DNA of 64,000 nucleotides, taken from assembly GCA_003971905.1 (NCBI GenBank), contig RSEE01000004.1, positions 1-64,000 on the forward strand. The letters are read 5' to 3'. This document shows, one piece after another, positions 19,933 through 36,663 of this stretch. A program made the position numbers and the translations under genes. The notes below the pieces were generated by a model. It made no database searches. It was given only the letters and a program-made list of their open reading frames with translations, and was not told where the DNA came from. Position 1 is the first letter of the stretch, and each line of letters opens with the position of its first letter. This stretch comes from Moniliella sp. 'wahieum'. Lineage: Eukaryota; Basidiomycota; Moniliellomycetes; Moniliellales; Moniliellaceae.

Positions 19933-22900
19933 ATGCCCCAGTCCACACCCCGCGCCCCCACCACCGGCGCGAAGTCGCCCGATTTGGGTCCCACCACTAC
20001 GGCCGTGCGCGGCTGTGCCACGGCGGAGGTCAGCCCTCTCGAGCTATCCCTCGCGGCTGATTCGGTCACCACGCAAAGCCCGCACGCCAAGCTATCCCAT
20101 GTTGGAGAGCCGCTAGTACTCGATCAGCCCCATGCTGTCTCTTCAGATCCACAGGACTCTGCTGGTCGGCCGCGGTCCGGAACAGCCACGGGCACCCCGC
20201 CGGCTGGTGGGCTCCCGGATTCCGCTTCGACCCGTGCTGAGCCCAAACCGCCCCCTGCCTGCCAAGACCAGGCGATTGTCCAGGAAGCCCCCGAAGAGCA
20301 AGGCCCATCAACCGCTTCATTGCCCCACCCTGGCTCTGAGGCTGACATTACGACCGCTTTTCTTCACGCGCCTGCGTCTCCTGACAAGACCAAGGCTGTG
20401 GGCGAGAAAGACGCTACCAAAGAGCCCACGTTACCTCCCACCGCGCCTACCCTTTTGGGTGAACCCACCCCGCCCTCTGCACCCCCCAAATCGCGCCCCA
20501 AATCGCCTTTCTCGACCTTGGCTCGTCTCTTGCCTTCGGGAACCTCCGGTGTCCGTTCCTCCCTCTCGGCTATGCGGGCACCATCCCCAACGCCAAGAGA
20601 ACGACATCAATCGATGCCCGCGGTAGTACGGCCGCGGCCCGTGATCGCAGGCAACTCACCCCCCCCCATTCGTCCTCCTTCCGAGGTCCAACAACCCCAC
20701 ACTCCTCATGCCTCTTCCTACCCCAGTCAGCTCAAGCCTTCGGAAGCCAATGCTCCTCGCACTCCTTCGCCCGTAAACCGGCCCGAGGAGATCCCGTTCG
20801 ACTTTAATTTGTTCCTTGAACAAATGAAGCTCCCGAGCGCCGCCCCCGTAGGGGATCATGTGCGGAGGTGAGTGCTTCTTCCACCTTGGTTACGCGTTAC
20901 GCCTTCGCCGAGAAGCGAATCGGATACTGACATCTCCGCTTCTAGCTTTTTACGTACGTTTGGTCGTCGCCCGCATCGGCTGCCGGAACAGGTGCAACTG
21001 ATCCGCCGTTTTTTGTTCTTCATTGATGATCTCATGGCAAGGACGCTGCCTTGGTCTCGGCAGACATCTGCTGAGTTTAGTAATACGAAGGAGGCGATGG
21101 AGAAGTTGATCATGAACCGCCTGTATCATTTGACGTTTTCACCGCTGTCGCTGAAGCGGGACGATGGCCTGTACAGACGGACGACCTAGAGCGCGATGCG
21201 GTGCTGGACCAAAAAGTGCGTTTGTTTGGCTGGGTCCAGGAGTCACACCTAGACGTTCCCTTGGTGGCCCAGTCACCTGGATTCGTCAAGTTTGCTGTAC
21301 GGGAATTGCTCAAGATCAACCAATTTAAAGCGCCGAGGGACAAGTTGATTTGTCTCATGAATGTCTGCAAGGTCATCTTTGGCCTCATCCGACACCTCAA
21401 GCCCAAAGAAGCCGGGGCGGACACCTTTCTGCCGTTGCTTATCTTGGTAGTATTGCGGGCACAATGCCCACACCTTGTCTCGAACGTCGAGTACATTGCC
21501 CACTTCCGCTCCTCCGAGCGTCTCGCGTCGGAATCCGGGTACTACCTCTCTTCAATTCAAGGGGCCATTGGGTTCATTGAACAGATGGACTACTCTTCCT
21601 CTCTAACATCCCCCCGAAGAGTTTGAGCGTCAAGTCGAGGCTGCGGCAGCCAAACTTTCGTCCGAAACGGAACCAGCTCGTCCTTCCTCCTCCGTACCAG
21701 CGGAGACGAATTCCAAACTCACCCCCTCACCCAAGGCACCTGCCGCCCAAAGTTTCTCAACTACCTCGCCCCATCCTTCTCCGGCACCCCTTGCCCCAAC
21801 CCCCCACCCAACCGACCCCTCTCCGGCTGCTATTTCAGAGGCATCGCCTTCCCATGTTCGCTCATCTCCTGTTGCCCAGACCTCTACGACGGCATCTCTG
21901 GCTGGGGAACCGACACGCAGTGGTGAGAGTATCCCCTCTTTGACCGGAGAAGAGACAAGGCAATTCTTCCAGCGCACAGGGGAGGCTGCCCGTCTTGGCA
22001 TGGCCCGGCCCATCGGCGTTCTCGGGCGGCTGTGGTCCGATTCTGCCATTCTTGAGCCCCAGCCTGAGGCAAAGGAGCACGGAAAGGAGGAGTCCAAGGA
22101 GAAATCCAAGGAGGTACTCCAACCGCAGCCCAAGGAGGGGCCCAACGTCAAGGAGAAGGCATTGCCAGAGGCGAAACAGCGGGAGTCGGCGAAAGACAAG
22201 TCGAAAGAGGAGACAAAAGAAGGTACAAACGATGATGCCGCAAAAGGGGTTTCGTCAGACCCATTGCCATCCACCTCGCATCCGACAGACCCAGTGGCCA
22301 GTGGAACCTCGATCGATCCACCTGCCCCGCACTCGCGTCCTGAGCCTGTGGCCGGTGGTCCTGTGCACAACCTCAAGTCCAAGCGGGTGCCTTCCCCACT
22401 TTGGCCACGGCGCGTCAGCGATAACGCGACAGGTGTGGAGGCTGCGACGCCGTCCACACCTTTGACGCCGCCAACCACACGAAGCCGCCTGCTTTCGCTC
22501 TTTGCCGACGGCGCATCCGGTTCCGAGCCTACGTCGCCAGGTCCGCATGATGCTTACTTTGCCGCATCAGATACAGGTGGGCAAGCTTCGAGTTTGAAAC
22601 TGCCGCTGCCCAACTGGGCGCGCTCGGCTATGGAACGCATCACCAGTCCCGAACCTACCTTGAACGCATCGACTCGGGCCGCGACGGCCGCGTCGGGGTC
22701 GGCAGATGCAGCCCCCGAACAGGAACCCACCTCGTCCGCACCCGAACGCCACCTCGCCTCGTCCGCCCTCGACTTGTGTCTGGCTCCGGCCGACGATGAG
22801 GCAGCGCGGCGGCGTGGGCAAGCGCGTCGGACGCCCGGGCTGAATCGCAGGCACAAGAGCACGAACGGGAACAAGCCAAAGTGGCAACCTTGGCTTCCAT

Positions 22901-22997
22901 GTTCCCCGAGGTTGATCCGCTGGTGTGCCAGATGGTCTTGGAGAACTGTCGGGGGGATGTGGAAGCGTCAATGGTCAAGCTCATGGCGATAGAATGA
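19933..22997 (+). CDS. VPS9: Rab5-family exchange factor VPS9 with C-terminal CUE domain
   Basis: Activates Rab5/Vps21 GTPases for Golgi-to-endosome traffic. About 310 disordered Ser/Pro-rich residues lead to FLEQMKLPSA. A 78-base intron at 20868-20945 (GTGAGT, ATACTGAC, TCTAG) follows. Then come the helical bundle FLRTFGRRPHRLPEQVQLIR / KEAMEKLIMNRLYHLTFSP and the VPS9 core TDDLERDAVLDQKVRLFGW, DKLICLMNVCKVIFGLI, GADTFLPLLILVVLRAQCPH and SSIQGAIGFIEQMD. After a Lys/Glu-rich linker the end is a CUE domain, ATLASMFPEVDPLVCQMVLE with NCRGDVEASMVKL, which binds ubiquitin. Frame breaks lie near 21145, at the C-run near 21610, and around 22800-22830. Each is fixed by about one base and looks like sequence error. 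The start is taken at the ATG at 19933; earlier in-frame ATGs exist. Confidence 0.9.
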
Positions 22998-23219
22998 CGC
23001 AAAAAAGAAATAACGTCGTCGCCTCAGATGTGACCAATCTAATCCACGAGAACGCCTTCCCTTGTTTGCCCAACTGCGCCCTATAGACAGACACCCAGGG
23101 ACAACAGCCGCGACCTTATAGGGCACGCGGTGTAACATGCATGTAATGAGGGAGGGAAAGAGCGATGTGAGCAAGTGGAGTGTGGGCATGATAGAAACTC
23201 GGTATGATGGCAAGTAGGC

Positions 23220-25990
23220 TTAATAGAGTTCGTCACTGTACGCTTCGTTTGCATCTGGTTGGACGGGATTGCGCCTTCGGCGACCCAGCTGAGCCCAGCG
23301 TTCCGGGGTGAGTCCAAATGGAGCCAAGTAGCTCATTCGTGGACAAGGCATGCCACGCTCCCTCATCTTGGCCATCAATTGGTGCCAACCGGTGCCATGC
23401 CGTTGTTGCATGTACATTGCGAGGGAAAGATATGTGGCATACGTGACAGGCACATCATGTTTTCGAGCAGCACGGTACAGGAACATGGCCCGCTGCGTGT
23501 TGTCTTGCCGAATGGCAAGGTGAATGAGACGCTCGTATGTGATCGCGTTCCAGGTGGTCGAGCCCGAGTTGCCGGACCAGTAGGGGAACTGCTTACCAGG
23601 CTTCCATGCCTGAGGACCACCTTCAAGCGTCTCGGCTAGAAGGCGTTCGGCGCGAGCCTGGTCAGAAATATTGACGAGTGCGATGAGGGCCGTGTTGTAG
23701 CTAGATATGGGCGGCTGGAACTTGGCCGGAGATTTTAGGTGCTTGGTGGTGCTCATGGGTTGCGCCATGTACAACCGTTTGACCTGTTGTAACACCTCGA
23801 GCCCACGCAAGGGGGTGAGCGAATATGAAAAACACGAGAGAATCCCGTCCAACACCCGCACGTCCAGTCCACCCTTGGGGGAAGGGTACTTCCCCACCTC
23901 GATCATAGCGGCGACAGCGGCATCGATGCGCTTTTCTCGGAGAACAAGCCGGCTCGCATTCGACGGACATGTGGGGATAAATGTTGCGTCGAGCGTGTTT
24001 CCGTTCAAAGCGCTCACCATGCCTTGGATCAATTGCTGCGTGGTTTCTGAGGCGTCCAGCCCTGCATGGCAACCCATAGCACATGTGAGAAACGCTTTTT
24101 CCCACATCCCCGCCCGAAGGTAAGCCTCAATAAGAGGACCCACGTGCCACTCGCGTAGGACGGGAATGCGACCGGAACGTATCCTGGTCAGGTGCACAAA
24201 TGCACGTTCAGACATTAGAATTTCTCCACAACGGGAGCTGGCCTCAAGAATGCTGATCGATAGTGCCTCCCCGGGGTCAATGCCGTAGGCGGCCATCTTT
24301 TTCCAGATAAGCGAGATTCCGGGTATCTGTGTGTCCAGGCATGTCAGTGATACACACTTCAAAGCAAGGGTATGAGAATTTGGGCACATACAAACACCTG
24401 GTCTGTAAACTGCTCTAGCAGCTCGACCCATGTTCCCCTTTCCACCGCCTGATCCCCCTCGGCGGCAAGAATAATTTTGAGTACGTCGTACGCAATGCCT
24501 GGCTGATGACATCGAAATAAGAGCTGTAACAGCTCCATGCGAATAGCGGCAGGAATCCACCTGCCAATCGATCGGGGGAATTCACCATCATCTGCACGAG
24601 CAAGGTTTGTAGCCAATCCGACGAGGGCTAAGGCTTGTTCGACGTTGTCTGTTTTTGCGCAGAGAACGAAGAGCGAGTTGAGTGTATCAGGGGTCCAGTT
24701 GCGGACGTAGGAAGAATGAAACAATCCGTACATCCCGTCTTTTAAGCGCGAGGTTTTTGCTTGTTCATTGACTGGCAACCGAGCCATCTGCTCCAGCACT
24801 TCAATCGCCATGAACACATTCCCATCACGCGCGGCAACTCGGAGTAAAGCATTCAAGTCGAGCAGGTCAGGCTCAAAGTTCCACATACGCATATCACGCA
24901 GGACATCTTTGGCCTCATCCGAGGTACCATGAAAGGAGATGATAAGTAACAAGCTTTTGAACAATTTTGGAGGGAACCGAATTCCAAGATCCCGAACGGA
25001 TACCTTCTCGGGCGGCACGCCGAGCTGCTTGGCTCGTCGATTGCGTCGTTGCACAATGTTGGTCTTGAGTAATTGGTGAGCGTGTGAGACGGCCCAGAAG
25101 TTAAGCGCCTGCGACTCGGTGATGATGGTGGACATAAGGTCATACGCCTCATAATCCTTCGCTTGCGCGGGGCGCCAATTGGCCAAGGTAGAGGCCAGGT
25201 TGGATTTTGGGTCAATTTTCCCCTCAGTGAAGGGCTCCATATCCATATCCTCAAGTCCGGAGGGGTCCGGTTGCCCCGACCCCTCGTCCCCATCGGTCCG
25301 ATCGAGCTGGTCAATGGCCAAGGAGTCTTCTGCAAGTCCTGGGATCACCGTGTCGAACAAGATTGGCCTCGGCTGGGCGTGTTTCCCCTCGGGTAACCCG
25401 ATGAGACGGGTGGAAAAAAGGTTTATGCCAGGCGAGCGAGCCAACGATTCGGCAGCAACCGAGTTGGGGTAGATGGACTGGCTGCGAGGCGGCTGGGCAG
25501 CAGCCAAAGCGGCGGCCGCAGCAGCGGCTGAGGAAGCCTTTTTTTCCTCGGCTGCATCCAGGGCGGGGGCAGTAAACCAAAAGGGGATGGGGTTCTCCTT
25601 GGTGGGAAGTAAGTCGGGGCGGGCGAGAACCTCGGGGGCATCGGAGGCATATACCTCGAACGATAGTTCTGGTGGGGGCTTGGTGCGGGGAAATGGCGAG
25701 GGAGGGGGACTTGGCGCCTGCGCGCGTGGGCGCTCAGGCGCATGGAGGGGAATTGTTGAGTTGACGCGAGCCGGGCGCGTGGGTATGCGGGGCCCGTAGT
25801 TGTCGTCGAGGTCGTGAGAGGGACCGGGATCGGGGTTGGGATCGGGATGGGCGGATTGGGGGGGGGGCGTGGGCTGGGTGCTGAAGCAGGCCCGCGGGAG
25901 GGGGTAAGGGAGGAACGGGGCTATACGGCGAGCGGGGCGAGGCCTTGGGCGGGAAGCCAGTCGCAACGCCACCAGCCGCACTGCCAGCAT
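23220..25990 (-). CDS. Mitochondrial pentatricopeptide (PPR)-type protein
   Basis: A 901-residue protein with an intact frame across one intron (24327-24391; GTATGT donor, TCACTGACA branch, CACAG acceptor). The N-terminus from the ATG at 25990 is Arg-rich and hydrophobic without acids (MLAVRLVALRLASRPRPRPA), ending in RACFSTQ, a good mitochondrial presequence. A Pro-rich linker follows, then paired helices. Stretches such as PDLLDLNALLRVAARDGNVF and WTPDTLNSLFVLCAKTDNVE and, in the second exon, SSYNTALIALVNISDQARAE and NAITYERLIHLAIRQDNTQR resemble PPR repeats. Fungal PPR proteins act on mitochondrial RNA or translation. I cannot assign the RNA target or a yeast orthologue. The C-terminus carries a conserved-looking LAPFGLTPERWAQLGRRRRN. 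Confidence 0.75.
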
Positions 25991-30264
<4,274 letters not shown>

Positions 30265-31077
30265 ATCCCCCTTCCCATCGCGCACACCCCCACTTCCCCA
30301 CTTCCCGCACTTCCCTTCCCCCGACCCTATTCTCTTGCTGTTCATCCATGCCTCCCCTCCCTTGCCCCCCCTAGCCCACTTGCCTCCTCCATTCCCCGCA
30401 CGTCACTTTTATACCCCCTCGCCTCCCCCCCTCCCCCTCTCTTGGTCGGGTCCCTTCGCTGGTGGGACTTGGGGGGCGCTTTGTTGTTCCTATCTTTTCC
30501 CTGGTCCTTTTTGAGGCTTATTGGGTTTTACTTTGTTTAACCGTGTTTTTTTATCCCCCCCCCATCCTGTGGTATGCCCCCCTTGCAATGCCAATGGGTT
30601 CCTCCGGGCCCGGGTGGGCAGGAGCGACGCTCGGTTTGTCTTGTGTCGGTAGGAGGTACTACTAGAACTGATTGTTCGGCGCTCACGCTGAGCATCCCCC
30701 ACGCGGTGCGGGGGCACGGGCTATGTGTTCGTTGGCCGCCAGGGGGGGGGGGCGATGAGGACAGAGGTTTGGTCGGTTAGCGTGTACCCTGCTTCGTCTC
30801 AAGGGTCCTGCCGCAACCGATTCCGTCCTTATAGCGCTAACCAGTCAACAGTGAAAAGAGATGAGCAAAAACGTAACAAAACGGAACGAAAACGGAAAGA
30901 ACAGAAAAAAGAGTAAAGATGGTGTATGCGTTGCATGAGATACAGAGGAGGATAGGGGATGGGGGGGGGGGGCACAGCCCAAGCAAAGGACAGAACGCCA
31001 AGGGGGCAAGGCAGCAAGGGCAAAAAGATGAGAGCAAGTGCGGAGAGGAAACGCTGGTATAGGGGATAGGTGGGGGG
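30265..31077. other. Intergenic between convergent genes
   Basis: A long pyrimidine-rich stretch (about 30270-30560) after SRPK, then a G-rich run near 30962-30971. No gene is supported; frames on the minus strand here are extensions of the next gene in the wrong phase. Confidence 0.55.
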
Positions 31078-33854
31078 TCAAGTGTGGTACGGACCGTGCC
31101 GTGGGGCGGGCAGGGCGGAACTGGGGCCGCCAACCGAGGTAGATGAAGTGCCAGCAGCTGGAACAGGTACGACGGGGGCAGGCAACAAGAGTCCTCCCCA
31201 TTCCCACCCTTCCTCCCCCATCGACGGGCGGGGGTGCATGGGCACACCAAAGGGACTGGTGGGCGAGTACACTTGCCCCGTCGCTTGGACCGGGTGGCAG
31301 CTACCAAGGGCAAGGCAGGAGGCGAGTGCGGCGCCAGCCCCAGCCCGGAAGACAAGCGCGGGGTCAACGGTGCCGAGCGCGGATGTGGACGCGGTAGGTG
31401 GGGATGGGGAGACAGAGGAGGAGGAATACGCGCGGGCAAATGGGCGGGCGCGGGCGGATGGGGTTGGGAAGGCAGCGCGCGCGGCGAGGCGAAGAGCGCA
31501 GCGGGAGGGGCAGTGCGCTGACGACCCAGTTGGTAGGTGGTAACGTGGGGTGAACGCGAACGCAGAGGAGGTGATTGGGTAAGGCGGGCGAAACGGGGGC
31601 TAGGCAGGGTGGATGAAGAGGCATTGTCGTCCGACAAGGACAAGGCCAATGCCGAGTGAGAGGTGTGCGGGAGCCGAGTCTGGAAACCGGTGGCTTGCCC
31701 TTCATTCCGCACAGGCGGGAAGCGGTGGAACGCAGGGGGCGGGTGCGAAGGATCCCAGTAGGGCGAACGGGACGCGGACAACGATCGGTATGCTGGCCCA
31801 TCTCGCAGTGGCAAGCGCGGCGAAGGCAAGGCACTCGACGAGGGCAGCCCCCGGGTCAAGCGAGGAGACCAGGCAAAACGGTTGTAGGTGCCCTCTTGGT
31901 CATCCGCCGAGGAATCTGGCCCCTCCTCGCCAGAGGGACACGAGGAGGAAGGAGAGCAAGAAGAGGAAGACTCACTGGGATCGGGCTCTGTTGATGAGAC
32001 GCAACCGTCTTGGTCTTGGGGTGCGAGGAAGGGCGAGGAGAGAAAGGTGGTGGCTTGGCGCTGCGGCGGCCGTGGGCGCGGTGGAACGGGCCCACTCCCT
32101 GCTCGCACAGACAAAGCCGAGGGCGGACGCGATCCACAGCTCTTCCGCAGGATTGGTTTTGGTGATGGTTGCTGCGAATCGGCAGTAGCCAAGCCGATTC
32201 CGAACGTGGGTCGGCGGGGGCTGGGGATGGGGCTAGGGCTCTTGACAAAAGGCGCGGCCGAAACTGGAGGGATCCCAGGTCGATCCGCACCAGGGGAGGC
32301 CAAATTATGAGGGTGAGGGGGGTGCGGGGGCGAGATGAAGCGGAGGAGGGTGGGCCGTTCCATGGCCTGTCCAGACGCTCCTCCGAGCGCCAACTTGGGC
32401 GGTACCGATGTCGTACGACGCAGGGCTAAGCGCCGCGCTCTCGCTCTGCCAAAGTCGGCACGGTCCAAATCAACTCTGGTCTGCGCATTCCATGAGCGGC
32501 GATGCGATCGATCGGGCAACGATGATGGTAATGACACACTTGATCCCAGTCGGGGGGGTTGGGGAGCGGAGTGCCAGCAGAACGGATACGAGCGAGCGAC
32601 AGGGAATGATCCGACCCAGACGAACTCCCTTGCCCACCTTCACGATCACTGCCTTCGTCTCCGCTCGCCGCTTGGCGCGTGGTGTCCAACACCAGATCAT
32701 CGCTGCTGGATCCATCGAAGGGGAGCGCATCGCCACTGGGAAGACTTTCGGTCTGGGCTTGGTAATCGCTGTCGTCCTCGTGCGGCTGGACCACTTCATG
32801 CATCAACGCCTCCAACCCGACCCGTTGCTGGCGCAACGACATGTTGGCGCCTGCACTGGGACGAACCCAAGAGCAAATCACTGCCACCCGAGCCGGCACG
32901 GTCACGCCAGGCCCGCAAGCGTTGATCTTGCAGTTTCTGCTTCTCTTCCAACGCTTGGAGCGACTCGATTGCCTCCATAAAGACGCAGTTGGCATCAGCG
33001 TCCGAATCAGACAGAACCGTGGCCTCCATTCGCGACGAAGGCCGGACCCAAGGACTGGATCCGGCTGAATGGGAGCCGCCCAAGGAGGAACTGGCGAGGG
33101 AGAGGGGCGGCGGGTGGGGTCGAATATCGCCAGTAGAGTGGGTGCGGCGTTCGGACGAAGTGCTGTCGTGAGGGCGCAGGCCGCGTTCGTGCCATTCGAT
33201 GCGATCGTGGGGGGTGTCGGTGAACTGAAGTGTGCGGCGCCGCGTGCTGGTGGGCGCGGGTGAGGTGCTGTCAAGGATCGAGTCGCGGCTGACAGGGCGG
33301 GACGGGGATCGGGAGGTAGGCGGGGCAACAAACTGAACGCGGCCATTGGGTTCGGGAAGCGTAGGACGATCGGCAAATCGAATGGCAGGCGCTCCTGACC
33401 CCATTGTCCCCACCCACCTCTTGGGGTCAGGGGAATGGGCAGGACCCAGGGCGGCCTCTGCGTCCCGCACCCTGCCCATGGACCTGGAGCGAGCTGGGAC
33501 GCTGGGCAAGGGAGGATCAGAGCTGTTTGTGGGCGATCCAGCGTATTCGCTCACTGTCCGACGAGACTGGAAGCGAGGACGCCGTGGCTCATGGAACCGG
33601 GGGCTGGGAGAGGGGGTCAGCATGGATGGGTGCGGGGTAGTGGTGGGGGGGGGGGGGGACGCACTGGATGGTGGAAGGGGTGCTGGGCTTGGCGCTGGTT
33701 GGGTTGGCCAAGATGGAAGGAAGGCGGGGCGGGAGGGGGGGGGTGGGGGGGAAGGGGGAGAGGAGGGGGGGAGGTGGCGGGACGGGGAGTGCAGAAAGCC
33801 ATCGAGGTGCCATTCGAAGCTGGAGCTGGCAGGGGGGCTGGACATGGGGCCCAT
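31078..33854 (-). CDS. Large Ser/Pro-rich disordered protein, unknown function
   Basis: Not recognised. The likely start is MGPMSSPPASSSFEWHLDGF at 33854 and the likely end is APRHGPYHT at 31078, about 900 residues. Nearly all of it is Ser, Pro and Arg. The only helical part is FMEAIESLQALEEKQKLQDQ RLRAWR, then ANMSLRQQRVGLEALMHEVV, a probable coiled coil, followed by an acidic Ser-rich stretch. These two halves join cleanly across a possible 55-base intron (about 32851-32905, GTGACC to TGCAG). Other frame changes near 32550 (a C-run) and near 31280 remain; both look like single-base errors. SP and RSP-type sites suggest heavy phosphorylation, perhaps as a cytoskeletal or cell-cycle scaffold, but that is speculation. 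It lies head-to-head with the NIPA gene. Confidence 0.5.
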
Positions 33855-34597
33855 GGGGGCGGGCAGACGCACGCGGCAGACACGGGTGGTGGTGGTGGTG
33901 GTGGGAGCGGGGGGGGCGGACGCGGAGGCGGGAGGCCATGCCAGGCAGGCGGCTGGCGAGTACGGAGGGGATGCGGCGGCGACGCAGCAGGCTGACGGCC
34001 GGGACGGATGGGGGGGCGGGTGGTGGGGGCGGGAAGCGAGCCATTTCGGCGGCCTCGGCGCGGCGGCGCAGCCAGCGGCAGCAGCAGCAGCATGAAGCCA
34101 CCCGCCACCCCCGTGCAGCCAAGCCAGCCACCCCGCCTGTCCGCACGCCCCAACCCTACCGCACCCACACCGGCCCCTGCCGCCCTCCGCGCTGCCTCCG
34201 CGCATCCATCCCCCATATCACATCGCCCGCGCCTGTCACCCGCCCATCACACCCGCTCGCTAGCCACGCCGGGCCACGTGACGCGTGCGCCCCCCCGTTT
34301 GCGCTTCCGCCAGGGTGCGCAACAAGAACGGCTGGCTGGTGCCTGTCCAGCGCCGCGAACAATGGCACAGCATCACACTTGCGGTTTGCTGTGCACGCCG
34401 CCCCTCCCACTACGCCAGCCGCCGATCCTCGATCATCGGCCACACGCATCACACACACCTCCAGCTCATGTCCCACGCCCTGCCACGGCCCCGCCTCTTC
34501 GTGCCCATGTGCGTCGCCACGCCACGACACCGCCACCAGCGTGTCTTTTCTCCCGCTTCTTCCCACCACCTCGTGCGCTTCCCGCCGCTCGCTCCCC
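33855..34597. other. Divergent intergenic region
   Basis: About 740 bases between the head-to-head orphan and NIPA genes. The minus frame runs on upstream of 33854 without being convincing protein. A run of about 16 G residues lies close by, inside the orphan gene at about 33642-33658. Confidence 0.5.
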
Positions 34598-36262
34598 ATG
34601 CCCAGCCCAGCCGCCCTGCGTCTCCGCCGCGCCCAGGCCGCCTGCTGCCTGGTCGTCCTCTCCACCCTCCTCCTCACCTACGCATCGCCCGTCCCGCCCC
34701 CCGCCTTCCGTCTCGCCTCGTCCAATTACAGGATAGGCCTGCTCGGTGCCCCGCCCGTCCCTGCCGCGCTGCCACGCGCCGGCGCCGACCCAAGCCCTGC
34801 CTCCACCGCCGCCGAGGACTCTCCCTACATCCCCAACCTCGGTCGAGATAAGTGGATCGGGCTTGGCCTGGCGATCAGCAGCTCGCTGGCCATCGGCACC
34901 AGCTTTATCATCACCAAAAAGGGCCTCATTGATTCCGGAGATCGGCTGACGGGCGACCTGGCCAGCGACCAGCACGCCTACTTGGCCAACCCTACCTGGT
35001 GGGCTGGCATGGCCTGCATGATTATTGGAGAAATTGCCAACTTTGCGGCCTACACTTTTGCCCCCCCCATTTTGGTCACCCCCTTGGGTGCCTTGTCGGT
35101 GTTGATTGGTGCTGTGCTCGCCTCTCCTTCTCAGAGGAGAGCTGGGTCGGCTAGGGCGGGTCGGATGTACACTGTGCTTGGTTGGAACGCTGATCATCAT
35201 CCTCAATGCGCCGGAGGACAAGGAAATCCGTACGGTGGACGAGATGCTGGCCTACGCAATCCAAGCACCCTTTCTCACGTACTGCTTTGTCGTCAGCGTC
35301 TTTGCTGTCGTCATGATTTACCAGGTGGTGCCACGGGGGAAAACGCACGCCTTTGGTTTACCTTCCATCTGCTCTTCCGTTGGCTCCATCTCGGTCATGT
35401 CGGTCAAGGGCTTTGGCGTGGCCCTCAAGTTGACGCTCAATGGAAGCAACCAATTCACCTATCCATCCACCTACTGCTTTGCCATCGTTGTTGTTGTCTG
35501 CATCCTAGTGCAGATGAACTACTTTAATAAAGCGCTTGATCAGTACGTCCTGCCTCTCTGTCTCTCGTCTCCGCATCCCGCATCCAATACGACGACTCAC
35601 CACCGCTTTGTTCCAGGTTCTCGACCAATGTAGTCAACCCCATTTACTATGTCATGTCACCACCAGCACCATCTTTGCCTCCTTCTCCTCTTCCGCGGGT
35701 TCAATACCCAAGGGGCGGCGCCAGCTGTGTCACTGCTGTGTGGGTTCGTGGATCTTTATTGGGGTATACCTGCTCAACATGAACCGCATGGCGCCGAGGA
35801 ACATGCGATGGGCCTGGTGGGCGAATGTGCGGATGCGCCCCCAGTTCCGGGCCACCATGGTTACGGCCATGCGCCTCGTCCAGTTGGGCCCGGGTCAGCG
35901 AAGAATACCGTTCTCGTTCGACGCATGCCGGTCGTGTTCCCTCCGTTACCAGCACGGCTCTGTTTGACGACGAGGATGCGGTCGACAGCTCAGGGCGGCA
36001 GGAGCAAGTGAAAATGCAACCGCTGCCTTCCAACAAAACCCACCCCCACGACGTGTTTGCCATTGTCGAGGATGACATGGACGAGGACGAGTTGCCATCG
36101 AACGATGAACCAGCTACGACGATGGTGCCTACCACTCGCGAGCTGCGCTCCTTCGGCAATCCGAGTAAGGTGCTGGCCCCCATACTCGTCAATCTGCGCA
36201 GGTCATCTTCGATCCTTTTCCCACCGCAGACAACCTCGTCACTGTATCCCTTCCCACCCTAA
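34598..36262 (+). CDS. NIPA-type magnesium transporter (DUF803)
   Basis: A multi-pass membrane protein of the NIPA family, which transports Mg2+ in animals. The N-terminus from the ATG at 34598 has a hydrophobic segment (CCLVVLSTLLLTYA). The family core follows: IGLGLAISSSLAIGTSFIIT KKGL, WWAGMACMIIGEIANFAAYT, FAPPILVTPLGALSVLIGAV, LAYAIQAPFLTYCFVVSVFA, VKGFGVALKLT and QFTYPSTYCFAIVVVVCILV QMNYFNKALD, then FSTNVVNPIYYVM. A 74-base intron lies at 35543-35616 (GTACGT to TCCAG). The acidic cytosolic tail includes DDMDEDELPSNDE. Several one-base breaks are needed: near 35127, a compensating pair near 35354-35367, and several at 35656-35760. The conserved residues all remain, so these look like sequence errors rather than decay. 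Confidence 0.88.
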
Positions 36263-36663
36263 TTGGTCCTCGGCAAGGTTGCTAATTGTGCGAACCCATG
36301 CTGGCATTCCTTTGTATTTCCTCCTGGTCCGAACCGCGTCGCACCCCAGTCGTCTCTGTGGTGTGTTGTGATTGGTCTGCTATTGTCATTTGCAATCGTT
36401 TCGATGCCCACGCGGATTTTTCCCGTTAGTATGGCTCCATTCCCTACATCTTCGAACACTATCCCCCCATTCCTTTTTCCTTGGTATATGCAACGCTTCT
36501 CTGACTTACCCCCCCCCGCGGGGGCGAAGGGGAGCATGAAGTATAGGTGCTACGTACTGCGCCTGCACAAAAAAAAGTGTGTGGAATGATGGATGGCTGT
36601 TATAGCAGGTACGAGGATGCATGCCAGCAGGAGATACGATCTTGGGTGTGGCGCGCCAAAGCG
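36263..36663. other. Intergenic between convergent genes
   Basis: About 400 bases between the 3' ends of NIPA (+) and tryptophan synthase (-). Nothing recognised. Confidence 0.6.

Noticed and set aside
33855-34205. Extension of the Ser/Pro-rich orphan upstream to 34205
   Set aside because: The frame is open but reads as translated GC-rich promoter DNA (Ala/Gly/Trp/Cys-rich) and starts with a context unlike the rest.
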